From positions 1 through 64,000 of the forward strand of contig CAYTPV010000009.1 in NCBI GenBank assembly GCA_964440115.1: 64,000 nucleotides of DNA, read 5' to 3'. This stretch comes from JAEWWD01 sp964440115. GTDB lineage: Bacteria > Bacillota > Clostridia > Christensenellales > CAG-138. The notes beneath the pieces were generated by a model, which was not told where the DNA came from, searched no databases, and was given only the letters and a program-made list of their open reading frames with translations. This document shows positions 33,658-41,386 of this stretch, piece by piece (within the stretch, counting starts at the first letter, position 1; each line of letters opens with the position of its first letter). The position numbers were made by a program, and so were the translations under genes.

Positions 33658-34791
33658 TCATTGTTCCGTGTCAGCCTCAACAAATATGCGGGGTACCCGA
33701 TCATTGATGCAGAGCAGTATTTCATAGCTGATGGTGTCCGCCCAGTCCGCCATTTCATCCGCCCCGATGCATGCATCGCCCTGATAGCCTATGAGCACAA
33801 CTTCGTCTCCGGGTTTCACATCGCCGATATCCGTGACATCCGCCATGCACTGATCCATGCAGATGGTGCCAACGATGGGCGCACGTTTGCCGTGTATCAG
33901 TACCTGCGCTTTGTTGGAAATGCAGCGCTTGTACCCGTCACCGTAACCAACAGGCAAAGTCGCGATCAGCCGCGGCTCCTTCGCTGTGTAATTCCTGCCG
34001 TAACTGACCGTATCGCCGGGCAGTATTCCCTTTACGTGCACAACCGCCGTCTTCCACGTCAGCACCGGGCGCAGGTCGGCCCACAGGCCGCATTTCGGGC
34101 CGGGGTGGTAACCATACATGGCTAAGCCGCCGCGAACCATATCCAGTTTGAGCTCATCGGGCATATCGAGCTGTGCGCCGCTGTTGCAGGCGTGCAGAAC
34201 GGGCGAATAGCCCATGTCATGCGCGATATCTATAAAATCCCTGAAGAATTCCATCTGCTGCCGGGTAAAGCTCTTATCCGGTATCTCGCTGACTGCGAAA
34301 TGCGTGAACAGACCGTCGATGCGGATATTCGGGCATTCCCGCGAGAGGGTGAGCAGGGAAATGAAATCTTCCTTTGTTTTGACGCCGATGCGGTTCATGC
34401 CGGAATCTACTTTAATATGAATGCTGCATACCTTGCCTGCGTCTTTTGCGGCGCGCTGCAGCTCGTTCATGATTTCGCTGGTAAACACGGTGGGGGTAAG
34501 GTCGTAATTTACCACCATTTCAGCGCCCTCGGGAAGTATACCGCCTAAAATCAGTATGGGAACGCGAATTCCGCCTTCGCGCAGCCGTTTGCCTTCTTCC
34601 GGAATGGATACGCCCAGGTATTCGGCCCCGAAAGACTCGGTAGCTTTGCCAATTTCCACAATGCCGTGTCCGTAAGCGTTGGCTTTGATAACGGGCATAA
34701 ACTTCACTTGCGGTCCTACGTTTTTGCGCAGGACTGCCATATTATGCTTGATTGCGTTTAGGTCAATAATCGCGTGGGTCGGTCGAAGCAT
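33658..34791 (-). CDS. alr: Alanine racemase
   Basis: This PLP enzyme makes D-alanine for peptidoglycan. The 377-residue protein has the PLP lysine in VIKANAYGHG, the HIKVDSGMNRIG segment, and the C-terminal domain with SYGRNYTA and LPVGYGDGYKR, plus CMDQCMADVTD near the substrate entry. ATG 34791 follows GGAGG. Upstream on the same strand is an amidohydrolase (35-bp gap) and downstream nnr, an alr/nnr pairing common in Firmicutes. Confidence 0.96.
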   Translation of the reverse strand: MLRPTHAIIDLNAIKHNMAVLRKNVGPQVKFMPVIKANAYGHGIVEIGKATESFGAEYLGVSIPEEGKRLREGGIRVPILILGGILPEGAEMVVNYDLTPTVFTSEIMNELQRAAKDAGKVCSIHIKVDSGMNRIGVKTKEDFISLLTLSRECPNIRIDGLFTHFAVSEIPDKSFTRQQMEFFRDFIDIAHDMGYSPVLHACNSGAQLDMPDELKLDMVRGGLAMYGYHPGPKCGLWADLRPVLTWKTAVVHVKGILPGDTVSYGRNYTAKEPRLIATLPVGYGDGYKRCISNKAQVLIHGKRAPIVGTICMDQCMADVTDIGDVKPGDEVVLIGYQGDACIGADEMADWADTISYEILLCINDRVPRIFVEADTEQ

Positions 34792-34826
34792 GTCAGGTTC
34801 CTCCAGAATTCAATAGGCCGGTTTCG

Positions 34827-35993
34827 TTATCTTCTTTGATACACTATTCGGCCGTTAATGATTGTGCATACGCAATGCGCGCGAAAATCCAACGGATGTG
34901 CGTCAAATATGGCGATATCCGCATCCTTGCCGGGCTCGAGACTGCCGACGCGCGACGATAATCCGGTGATTCGAGCGGCATCTATGGTAATGGATTTCAG
35001 CGCAGTTACTTCATCCAGCCCGTCGCGCACGCAAAGCGCAGCGCATACCGGCAGATACTGCACGGGTGTAACGGGGTGGTCCGTCATCAGCGCAAAGGGA
35101 ATGCCTGCGTCATGCAGCAGCTTGGGCGCGTGAAACGTCAGATTCTTCATTTCAATTTTTGCACGTTCGGAAAGAAGGGGACCAAGTATGACGCCTGCGT
35201 TGAGCTCCGCCAACTGTTCCTTTAAAAGATCCGTTATCAGGTGCCCTTCCGTGCAGTGTTCTATGGTGGCGGATAACCCAAATTCGCGGGAAAGCCGCAG
35301 CGCCGTCAAAATATCGTCGGCGCGGTGTGCGTGAAATTTCACCTTTAATTCGCCGCGCAGAACAGGCAACAGGGCTTCGAGTGCAAGATCACGGTCGGGC
35401 AGCTTTTCGGGGTCTTCCTCCCCGAGTTCCAGCTTGCGTTCGTATTCCTGCGCATCCACCATGGCTTTGCGGAACAACGCCGCAATGGCCATGCGCGTAT
35501 AGGGCGTTGCCTTTTGCTCGGTGTATTCTCGTTTGGGGTTTTCACCAAGCGCTGCCTTCATGGCAATCGGGTCCTTTAGTATCATTTCATCGATACCGCG
35601 GCCGAATGTTTTGAGCGCCACGAACTGCCCGCCGATTACATTTGCGCTTCCCGGACCTGTGAGCACGGTCGTTACGCCCGCCTCCCGCGCTTCTGTGAAG
35701 CAGGGGTCGAATGGATTGATCCCGTCGACGGCGCGCATTTCGGGGGTGATCGGGTCGGAACTTTCATTGCCGTCCGCGCCCTCTTCGCCCATGCCGTCTT
35801 CCCACATGCCGATATGGCAGTGTGCGTCTATAAAGCCCGGAAGTACAAATCTGCCGGTACAGTCGACGACTTGCGCGTCAGGTACCTGAATATCTCTTCC
35901 TACAGCCGCTATCAAATTATTATCTATCAGAACGTCGCCCTGTATGGCTGGCCCTGCCATGCTCATAACGACGCCGCCTTTTAACAACAGCAT
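34827..35993 (-). CDS. Amidohydrolase (imidazolonepropionase-like)
   Basis: The 388-residue metal-dependent hydrolase shows the beta-alpha barrel signature HxH in DAHCHIGMWEDGMG after the small beta domain (LPGFIDAHCH). Downstream are HAHRADDI, a further metal-ligand histidine in TIEHCTEGH, and an aspartate in ALMTDHPVTP. It belongs to the subtype 1 group around imidazolonepropionase/adenine deaminase-like enzymes common in Clostridia; the substrate cannot be read from sequence. ATG 35993 follows AAGGAGGAG. It probably heads the operon with alr and nnr. No signal peptide is seen. Confidence 0.85.
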   Translation of the reverse strand: MLLLKGGVVMSMAGPAIQGDVLIDNNLIAAVGRDIQVPDAQVVDCTGRFVLPGFIDAHCHIGMWEDGMGEEGADGNESSDPITPEMRAVDGINPFDPCFTEAREAGVTTVLTGPGSANVIGGQFVALKTFGRGIDEMILKDPIAMKAALGENPKREYTEQKATPYTRMAIAALFRKAMVDAQEYERKLELGEEDPEKLPDRDLALEALLPVLRGELKVKFHAHRADDILTALRLSREFGLSATIEHCTEGHLITDLLKEQLAELNAGVILGPLLSERAKIEMKNLTFHAPKLLHDAGIPFALMTDHPVTPVQYLPVCAALCVRDGLDEVTALKSITIDAARITGLSSRVGSLEPGKDADIAIFDAHPLDFRAHCVCTIINGRIVYQRR

Positions 35994-36045
35994 GCGTTGC
36001 TCCTCCTTGGCCGAAAACCCGTTATTTTCAGCAGTTACAATCTTT

Positions 36046-36062
36046 CAAAGCCGACGGCTTTG
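36046..36062. repeat. Short palindrome in the amidohydrolase leader
   Basis: CAAAGCC, a GAC loop, then GGCTTTG form a perfect 7-bp stem between the candidate minus-strand promoter and the amidohydrolase start. It could be an operator or leader stem; no T-run follows in either direction. Confidence 0.35.
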
Positions 36063-36076
36063 ACTACCTTCGTCTA

Positions 36077-36104
36077 TTATTATCAATTCATACGTGATAT
36101 GCAA
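36077..36104 (-). promoter_or_regulatory. Candidate promoter of amidohydrolase-alr-nnr
   Basis: On the minus strand TTGCAT (36104-36099) and TAATAA (36082-36077) lie 16 bp apart, about 85 bp before the amidohydrolase start. Rest of the 347-bp divergent gap (35994-36340): AT-rich, no gene seen, with the ars promoter at its right end. Confidence 0.4.
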
Positions 36105-36273
36105 GGGTTTGCATGAAATAATACGACAAACCAACGGTATATGAAACCTGAAAACCTGCTAATTTACATAAACCGAACAATAATCCAATCAATCCATGCA
36201 GCTGCAATGACGGGATTTACCCAATCGGCCGACTTCGTTAGAATGTAATAAGCAAGAAAAAACGATGAACCTC

Positions 36274-36331
36274 ATATTGATAAATTTCGATTTGAGTCAT
36301 ATACTGGTTATATTGATACTATTCGATTTGA
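36274..36331 (+). promoter_or_regulatory. Paired direct repeats, probable ArsR operators
   Basis: A 22-bp unit beginning ATATTGATA and ending TTCGATTTGA occurs at 36274-36295 and again at 36310-36331 (19 of 22 identical, 36 bp apart). The first covers the -35 box, the second lies between -10 and the ribosome site. A repressor on both would block transcription; assigning them to ArsR is inference from position. Confidence 0.55.
36277..36305 (+). promoter_or_regulatory. Promoter of arsRDA
   Basis: TTGATA (36277-36282), 17-bp spacer, TATACT (36300-36305), 36 bp before the arsR start and embedded in the paired repeats. Confidence 0.8.
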
Positions 36332-36340
36332 AGGAGAGCC

Positions 36341-36646
36341 ATGAGAAACAATCCAAATCCAATAAAAGTGTTTCGGGCAATGGGCGATCCCAAACGGGCA
36401 TTGATTGTGGAAATGCTCTCTTGTGGGGAGCTTTGTGCTTGCAAGATACTTGAGAAGTTCTCCATGTCGCAATCCACGCTTTCACATCATATGAGGCTGC
36501 TGTGTGATTGCGGATTGGTGAAATGCAGGAATGAAGGGAAATGGACTTTCTACTCGCTGGATCAGAATACGATCGACAACACAAAACAGTATTTATCCTG
36601 GATTACTTCAGATAATGAAAAGTGTATTTGCAAAGAATCATATTAG
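36341..36646 (+). CDS. arsR: ArsR-family arsenic-responsive repressor
   Basis: The 101-residue winged-helix repressor has the metalloid-sensing segment ELCACKILEKF, a variant of the ELCVCDL box whose two cysteines bind As(III), followed by the recognition helix MSQSTLSHHMRLL. Extra cysteines (LLCDCGLVKC, CIC near the end) could supply further ligands. It would leave DNA on As(III) or Sb(III) binding and derepress its own operon. ATG 36341 follows GAAGGAGAG. arsD begins 23 bp later. Confidence 0.93.
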   Translation: MRNNPNPIKVFRAMGDPKRALIVEMLSCGELCACKILEKFSMSQSTLSHHMRLLCDCGLVKCRNEGKWTFYSLDQNTIDNTKQYLSWITSDNEKCICKESY

Positions 36647-36669
36647 ATTTGAAGGAGTTGAATTCATCT

Positions 36670-37065
36670 ATGAATAAGCTGTCTATTTATGAACCGGCTA
36701 TGTGCTGCCCCACCGGCCTTTGCGGCGTGGGAGTTGATCCTGAATTGATGCGGATTTCCACTGTACTGAACACGCTCAAAAGCAGCGGTGTGGTTGTTGA
36801 ACGCTACAATCTGAACAGCGCCCCTATGGAATTTGTCACAAATCAGGCCGTCAATGCGTATCTCAACGCACATGGCCCTGAAGGCCTGCCTGTGGTGCTG
36901 CTGAACAATCAAATCGTGATAGAGCGTCGGTATCCCACAAATGAAGAACTCACAAAACTGCTTGATATACCGGCGGATATGATTTTGGAAAAAGGCGGCC
37001 TCGCCAAATCCAAAGTCACTATCAAAAAATCCGGAGGATGTAACTGCAAGGGAGGCTGCTGTTGA
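36670..37065 (+). CDS. arsD: Arsenic metallochaperone ArsD
   Basis: It passes As(III)/Sb(III) to the ArsA ATPase. The 131-residue thioredoxin-fold protein has the required cysteine set in MCCPTGLCGVG near the N-terminus, and an additional Cys-rich C-terminus (GCNCKGGCC) as in some ArsD proteins. ATG 36670 follows GAAGGAGTTG; a longer frame upstream is rejected. Its stop overlaps the arsA start (TGATG), so translation is probably coupled. Confidence 0.93.
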   Translation: MNKLSIYEPAMCCPTGLCGVGVDPELMRISTVLNTLKSSGVVVERYNLNSAPMEFVTNQAVNAYLNAHGPEGLPVVLLNNQIVIERRYPTNEELTKLLDIPADMILEKGGLAKSKVTIKKSGGCNCKGGCC

Positions 37066-38801
37066 TGAATCTCTTTCATCCCTTGGCAGTGCCTCTTACG
37101 AAATATTTGTTCTTTACCGGCAAAGGCGGCGTAGGGAAAACCTCCGCCGCCTGCGCTACCGCTGTGACGCTTGCGGACAGTGGTAAAAAAGTACTGCTCG
37201 TCAGCACAGACCCCGCATCCAATTTGCAGGACGTATTTGAAATAAATCTGGGCAACGGCAAAGTCCGGATACCCGGTGTCGAAAATCTTGTTGTTGCCAA
37301 TCTTGATCCCATACAGGCAGCGGCGGACTATCGGGAGAGCGTGATTGCGCCCTATCGCGGCAAGCTGCCCGACGCTGTGATCGCGAATATGGAAGAACAG
37401 CTTTCCGGTTCCTGTACGGTCGAGATCGCAGCATTCAATGAATTTTCCAATTATATTACGGATCAGGCCGCCGAAAAAGAATTTGATACGATCATATTCG
37501 ATACAGCTCCAACCGGACACACGCTGCGCATGCTCCAGCTTCCTTCCGCTTGGAGTAACTTTATCAGCGAGAATACACATGGAGCCTCCTGTTTGGGGCA
37601 GCTTTCCGGATTGGACAGCAAAAAAGAAATGTACAGGAACGCTATGCTGACATTGGCAGATAAGGATCGGACCACATTGCTGTTGGTTACCCGTCCGGAA
37701 GAAGCGCCGATGAAGGAGGCTGCACGTTCATCCGGTGAACTATTCGAGCTGGGCATCCGCAATCAGGCGCTGATTATCAATGGCATACTTGCCTCATATG
37801 ATGACAGCATTTCTGAAAGCCTGTATCAAAAGCAGTTGTGGGCTCTTGCTAAAATGCCGGAACAATTGCTGCAGCTCAAAACCTATTCCATTCCGCTGCG
37901 TGCTTATACGATTACCGGCTTGTCCGGTGTTCGGGACTTTCTGATAAGAGATCATGCAGCTGTGAGTACGGAAAAACTTCAGGCGGAAACACTGCTGCAA
38001 CTGCGGGATGTCATTGAAGATTTGTACAGTACGGGCAAAAAAGTAATTTTTACAATGGGCAAAGGCGGCGTTGGCAAAACAACTGTGGCAGCAGCTATCG
38101 CCTTGGGATTGTCTAAAAAAGGCGCTAAAGTACATCTTGCGACAACCGACCCTGCCGCACACCTGAAATATGTACTGGATGAACACAGTGGAATTCAAAT
38201 GAGCCATATCGACGAGCAAAACGAGCTTCATCGTTATCAGCAAGAAATTCTCGCAAAAGCAAGGGAAACCATGACTGAAGATGATGTGGCGTATATCGAA
38301 GAGGATCTTCGCTCCCCGTGCACGCAGGAAATCGCCGTTTTCCGCGCATTTGCTGAAATCGTAGATCAGGCGGAGGAAAGCACGGTCGTAATCGATACTG
38401 CCCCTACGGGGCATACGCTGCTTCTGCTGGACGCAACACAGAGTTATCATCGTGAGGTGAAGCGTACACAGGGCGATGTGCCCGATTCTGTCAAGAAACT
38501 GCTGCCCCGTCTGCGTAATCCTGAAGAAACAGCAGTGATTCTCGTAACTCTTGCAGAAACGACCCCTGTTTATGAGGCAATGCGGCTGGAAGAGGATCTA
38601 AGGCGCGCGGGCATTCATGCAGAGTGGTGGGTGATCAACCAATCCCTGCTGCAGACGAATACCACAAATGCACTGCTTGCGGCAAAAGCAAGCAATGAAA
38701 TCCATTGGATCAACAAAGTGAATTCCCATGCATCGGGGAAATGCGCAGTGATCCCATGGAGCGCCGATGATTTGAAAGGCGAAAGGCTGCTTACACTTTG
38801 A
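37065..38801 (+). CDS. arsA: Arsenite-stimulated ATPase ArsA (two-domain)
   Basis: The 578-residue protein has two homologous halves, each with a deviant Walker A GKGGVGKT (19-26 and 332-339) and a DTAPTGHTL switch segment. The cysteines known to bind As(III) in E. coli ArsA are matched by C117 (SGSCTVEIAAF), C176 (ASCLGQLSGL) and C419 (SPCTQEIAVF). It energises an ArsB-type arsenite pump and is peripheral to the membrane. No arsB, acr3 or arsC gene follows in this window; a ribosomal operon promoter comes next. ATG 37065 lies 9 nt after GGAGG. Confidence 0.95.
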   Translation: MNLFHPLAVPLTKYLFFTGKGGVGKTSAACATAVTLADSGKKVLLVSTDPASNLQDVFEINLGNGKVRIPGVENLVVANLDPIQAAADYRESVIAPYRGKLPDAVIANMEEQLSGSCTVEIAAFNEFSNYITDQAAEKEFDTIIFDTAPTGHTLRMLQLPSAWSNFISENTHGASCLGQLSGLDSKKEMYRNAMLTLADKDRTTLLLVTRPEEAPMKEAARSSGELFELGIRNQALIINGILASYDDSISESLYQKQLWALAKMPEQLLQLKTYSIPLRAYTITGLSGVRDFLIRDHAAVSTEKLQAETLLQLRDVIEDLYSTGKKVIFTMGKGGVGKTTVAAAIALGLSKKGAKVHLATTDPAAHLKYVLDEHSGIQMSHIDEQNELHRYQQEILAKARETMTEDDVAYIEEDLRSPCTQEIAVFRAFAEIVDQAEESTVVIDTAPTGHTLLLLDATQSYHREVKRTQGDVPDSVKKLLPRLRNPEETAVILVTLAETTPVYEAMRLEEDLRRAGIHAEWWVINQSLLQTNTTNALLAAKASNEIHWINKVNSHASGKCAVIPWSADDLKGERLLTL

Positions 38802-38865
38802 TTGAGACAGACAGTACTTATTTTCAGGCGTGTCCATAAAATTGGCTTATTGTCAGGCATTTTGT

Positions 38866-38894
38866 TTGACAAGCGGGTATCCTGATGATAAAAT
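38866..38894 (+). promoter_or_regulatory. Promoter of rplU-prp-rpmA
   Basis: TTGACA (38866-38871), 17-bp spacer, TAAAAT (38889-38894), with TG at 38886-38887. Near-consensus, as expected for ribosomal protein genes. Confidence 0.88.
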
Positions 38895-38900
38895 GTTTCG

Positions 38901-38970
38901 GTGAGCCGCTCCGTGCAGGCATCCTTAACGCGGGCATTATGTCCGGGCCGGGCATGGGCGAGACTGGTAA
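38901..38970 (+). promoter_or_regulatory. Possible L21 leader RNA
   Basis: A GC-rich leader of about 80 nt separates the promoter from the rplU ribosome site. Firmicute rplU operons often start with an autoregulatory L21 leader; the location fits, but I could not confirm the fold by eye. Confidence 0.3.
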
Positions 38971-38986
38971 GAGGAGGAAACCCAAT

Positions 38987-39292
38987 ATGTATGCGATCAT
39001 TCAGACGGGCGGCAAGCAATACAAAGTGCAGGCCGGCGACGAAGTACTCGTCGAAAAGCTCGCGGCGGAACCGGGTCAGGAAGTAAGCTTCGAAGTGCTG
39101 CTTCTCTCGGATGATTCCGGCGTGAAGGTCGGCAAGCCCGTGGTGGAAGGCGTGAGCGCAAAGGCCAAGGTTGTCGAGCACGGCAAGGGCAAAAAGGTCA
39201 TTGTGTTCAAGTATAAAGCCAAAAAGAATTTTGCAAAGAAGCAGGGCCATCGTCAGCCCTACACCAAGGTAGAAATCCTGTCCATCGGGTAA
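38987..39292 (+). CDS. rplU: 50S ribosomal protein L21
   Basis: The 101-residue L21 begins MYAIIQTGGKQYKVQAGDE and ends in KKNFAKKQGHRQPYTKVEI, as in other bacteria. It binds 23S rRNA in the large subunit. ATG 38987 lies 9 nt after GAGGAGG; the longer upstream frame is rejected. It is followed by prp and rpmA in the standard Firmicute order. Confidence 0.97.
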   Translation: MYAIIQTGGKQYKVQAGDEVLVEKLAAEPGQEVSFEVLLLSDDSGVKVGKPVVEGVSAKAKVVEHGKGKKVIVFKYKAKKNFAKKQGHRQPYTKVEILSIG

Positions 39293-39298
39293 ACTGCC

Positions 39299-39628
39299 AT
39301 GGTAAGAGTGTGTATGCTCAGGCAGGGCGGCGAACTCGTCGGCTTTGAAGCAAATGGGCACGCAGGGTTCTCCCGGGGGGATGGCGATATCGTATGCAGC
39401 GCTGTATCGGCGCTCACACAGACCATAGCTCTCGGGTTAACGGATCGTTTATTGCTGCCGGTGGGGCTTTCCATTGAGGATGGAAACATGTACTGCATAC
39501 TCGGGCGCGATTGCACCCCTGAACAGTGCGAAAAAGCGCAGGTGCTTCTTGACACTCTGCTGCTGGGGCTTCAATCCATGGAAGCTGCATACGGCGAATA
39601 CCTCAGCATAACGGAAAGGGAGGTGTAA
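39299..39628 (+). CDS. prp: Ribosomal-processing cysteine protease Prp
   Basis: The 109-residue YsxB/Prp protease carries the catalytic pair in NGHAGF (His) and DIVCSAVSAL (Cys). It removes the N-terminal extension from ribosomal protein L27, and the next gene encodes an L27 with exactly that extension. It lies 6 bp after rplU and 2 bp before rpmA, so all three are cotranscribed. ATG 39299 is the only sensible start. Confidence 0.95.
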   Translation: MVRVCMLRQGGELVGFEANGHAGFSRGDGDIVCSAVSALTQTIALGLTDRLLLPVGLSIEDGNMYCILGRDCTPEQCEKAQVLLDTLLLGLQSMEAAYGEYLSITEREV

Positions 39629-39630
39629 GT

Positions 39631-39924
39631 ATGTTTCAGATGAATTTGCAATTGTTCGCGCACAAAAAGGGCGTGGGCAGTTCCCGAAATGGCCGCGACA
39701 GCGAGGCCAAGCGCCTGGGGCCCAAAAGGGCTGACGGTCAGTTCGTTCTCGCCGGCAATATTCTCGTCCGCCAGCGCGGTACGCATTTCCATCCCGGCAG
39801 GAACGTGGGCATCGGCAAAGACGATACACTGTTCGCTACGATCGATGGTATCGTGCGTTTCGAGCGCAAGGACAAGGCTCGCAAGCAGGTCAGCGTATAT
39901 CCCGAAGAGGCTGCTGCGCAGTAA
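39631..39924 (+). CDS. rpmA: 50S ribosomal protein L27 (with cleavable N-terminal extension)
   Basis: The 97-residue L27 begins MFQMNLQLFAHKKG. The extension before AHKKG matches the Firmicute Prp cleavage signal (cut after F), which exposes the residues that reach the peptidyl-transferase centre. The rest (GRDSEAKRLGPKRADGQ, GNILVRQRGTHFHPG) is typical L27. A strong terminator follows, and obgE, the usual next gene, is absent. Confidence 0.97.
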   Translation: MFQMNLQLFAHKKGVGSSRNGRDSEAKRLGPKRADGQFVLAGNILVRQRGTHFHPGRNVGIGKDDTLFATIDGIVRFERKDKARKQVSVYPEEAAAQ

Positions 39925-39935
39925 ATGATGTCTTG

Positions 39936-39972
39936 AAATAGTCCCGACGTTTTCGTCGGGACTATTTTTTTG
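39936..39972 (+). terminator. Terminator after rpmA
   Basis: A perfect 14-bp stem (39936-39949 with 39954-39967, core TAGTCCCGACG) has a TTTT loop and is followed by a T-run to 39971. Confidence 0.95.
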
Positions 39973-40042
39973 TTAAGTTCACTCCTGATTCATCCGATAA
40001 AAAAGATTAGGGAATGCTACGACTTCATTCAAAAGGTAGAAA

Positions 40043-41329
40043 ATGCGGAATATCAGCAAGCAATTTATCAATATATATGACCTCCTGATCTGTATCACCA
40101 ACGCCGGAGATCTGGTCAGACCGGAGTTTGAAGAGCATCATCAAAGAGTTGCCTATATTGCCTTTCAGATTGCTGAACATATGGGTTTATCCGTTGACGA
40201 AAAAAAGGATCTGGTGCTTGCCGGGCTTTTGCATGATATCGGCGCGCTTTCGCTGGATGAACGTCTTGAACTGCTCGAATCAGAACCCCCTACCTCCAAC
40301 GGGCACGCGCATCGAGGCGCGCTTCTGATTGAAGAATTTGCGTATCTTCGCAATGCCGCCAATATCATTCGCTACCATCATGTTCCGTGGAATTTTACCA
40401 CGGGAGAACAAGTTAACGGGGCACCCGTACCTTTAGCGAGCCATATTCTGCATTTAGCGGATCGTGTTGCGGTGCTTGTTCGAAAGGACAGGGATGTGCT
40501 CGAACAGGTAAGCGGCATCAGAAAATCCATCACAGGGCGCAGGGAGACAGTGTTTGCCCCGGAACTCGTCGACGCTTTTTTGCGCATGAGCGAAAAGGAA
40601 TATATCTGGCTCGATATTGCTTATAGCCCGCTTGCCTATCTGCTGCAGCAGATCGTATTGTTTGAAACCATAGATCTTGAATTGGACGAAGTCATAGAAC
40701 TAACGAGAATATTTTCACGCATTATCGATTTTCGAAGTCCATTTACATCGTATCATTCTGCTGGGGTGTCAAAGACGGCGGAACGGCTGGCCGAACTTGC
40801 GGGCTTCTGTTCAGCGGAATGCAAAATGATGATCATAGCGGGCAACCTGCACGATTTGGGAAAGCTCGCTGTAAGACGCTCTGTACTGGAAAAGAAAGAC
40901 AAACTTGATATCTTTGAGCAAAATGAAATCAAAAGCCATACATTTTATACGTATCGCTTGCTGCGTTCCATAAAGGGTTTTGAAACCATCAGCATGTGGG
41001 CGTCATTCCATCACGAAAAACTCAACGGGAAAGGATATCCCTTTCATTTGCATCAGGAAAGCATTCCATTAGGCTCCCGTATTATTGCGGTGGCAGATAT
41101 TTTTTCAGCCGTAACAGAAGAGCGGCCGTATCGCGCGGGGGTCAGCGCGCAGGAAGCGGTGGCGATATTGCAGAATATGGTAGAAGATGGATCTATCTGC
41201 CCGCACGTCGTTGCACTGCTGGCAAATAATCTGAATATGATCAATGAAGCAAGGCTTGAAGCACAAGCCGGCGCGAGCAAAGAGTATACCGCCATTATGG
41301 GGCCGAATCTGGTGCGGGGCAGTATGTAG
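40043..41329 (+). CDS. Tandem HD-domain phosphohydrolase (HD-GYP-like)
   Basis: The 428-residue cytosolic protein has two HD modules. The first (about residues 25-200) carries EHHQRVAYIA and LLHDIGALS. The second (about 232-420) carries NLHDLGKLA, SFHHEKLNGKGYP and RIIAVADIFSAVTEERPYR, the pattern of HD-GYP phosphodiesterases acting on cyclic di-GMP or related nucleotides. No sensor or receiver domain is attached. ATG 40043 follows AAAAGGTAG. Both HD pairs are retained, so both may bind metal, but the substrate is inferred only from family. It stands alone between the rpmA terminator and the HAD promoter. Confidence 0.8.
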   Translation: MRNISKQFINIYDLLICITNAGDLVRPEFEEHHQRVAYIAFQIAEHMGLSVDEKKDLVLAGLLHDIGALSLDERLELLESEPPTSNGHAHRGALLIEEFAYLRNAANIIRYHHVPWNFTTGEQVNGAPVPLASHILHLADRVAVLVRKDRDVLEQVSGIRKSITGRRETVFAPELVDAFLRMSEKEYIWLDIAYSPLAYLLQQIVLFETIDLELDEVIELTRIFSRIIDFRSPFTSYHSAGVSKTAERLAELAGFCSAECKMMIIAGNLHDLGKLAVRRSVLEKKDKLDIFEQNEIKSHTFYTYRLLRSIKGFETISMWASFHHEKLNGKGYPFHLHQESIPLGSRIIAVADIFSAVTEERPYRAGVSAQEAVAILQNMVEDGSICPHVVALLANNLNMINEARLEAQAGASKEYTAIMGPNLVRGSM

Positions 41330-41331
41330 GC

Positions 41332-41360
41332 TTGTGAACTTACATATATCGTGCTATACT
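41332..41360 (+). promoter_or_regulatory. Promoter of the HAD-family gene
   Basis: TTGTGA (41332-41337), 17-bp spacer, TATACT (41355-41360), with TG at 41352-41353. Confidence 0.65.
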
Positions 41361-41386
41361 GCTTTGGGCGAAAGGAGGGGTCTGTA

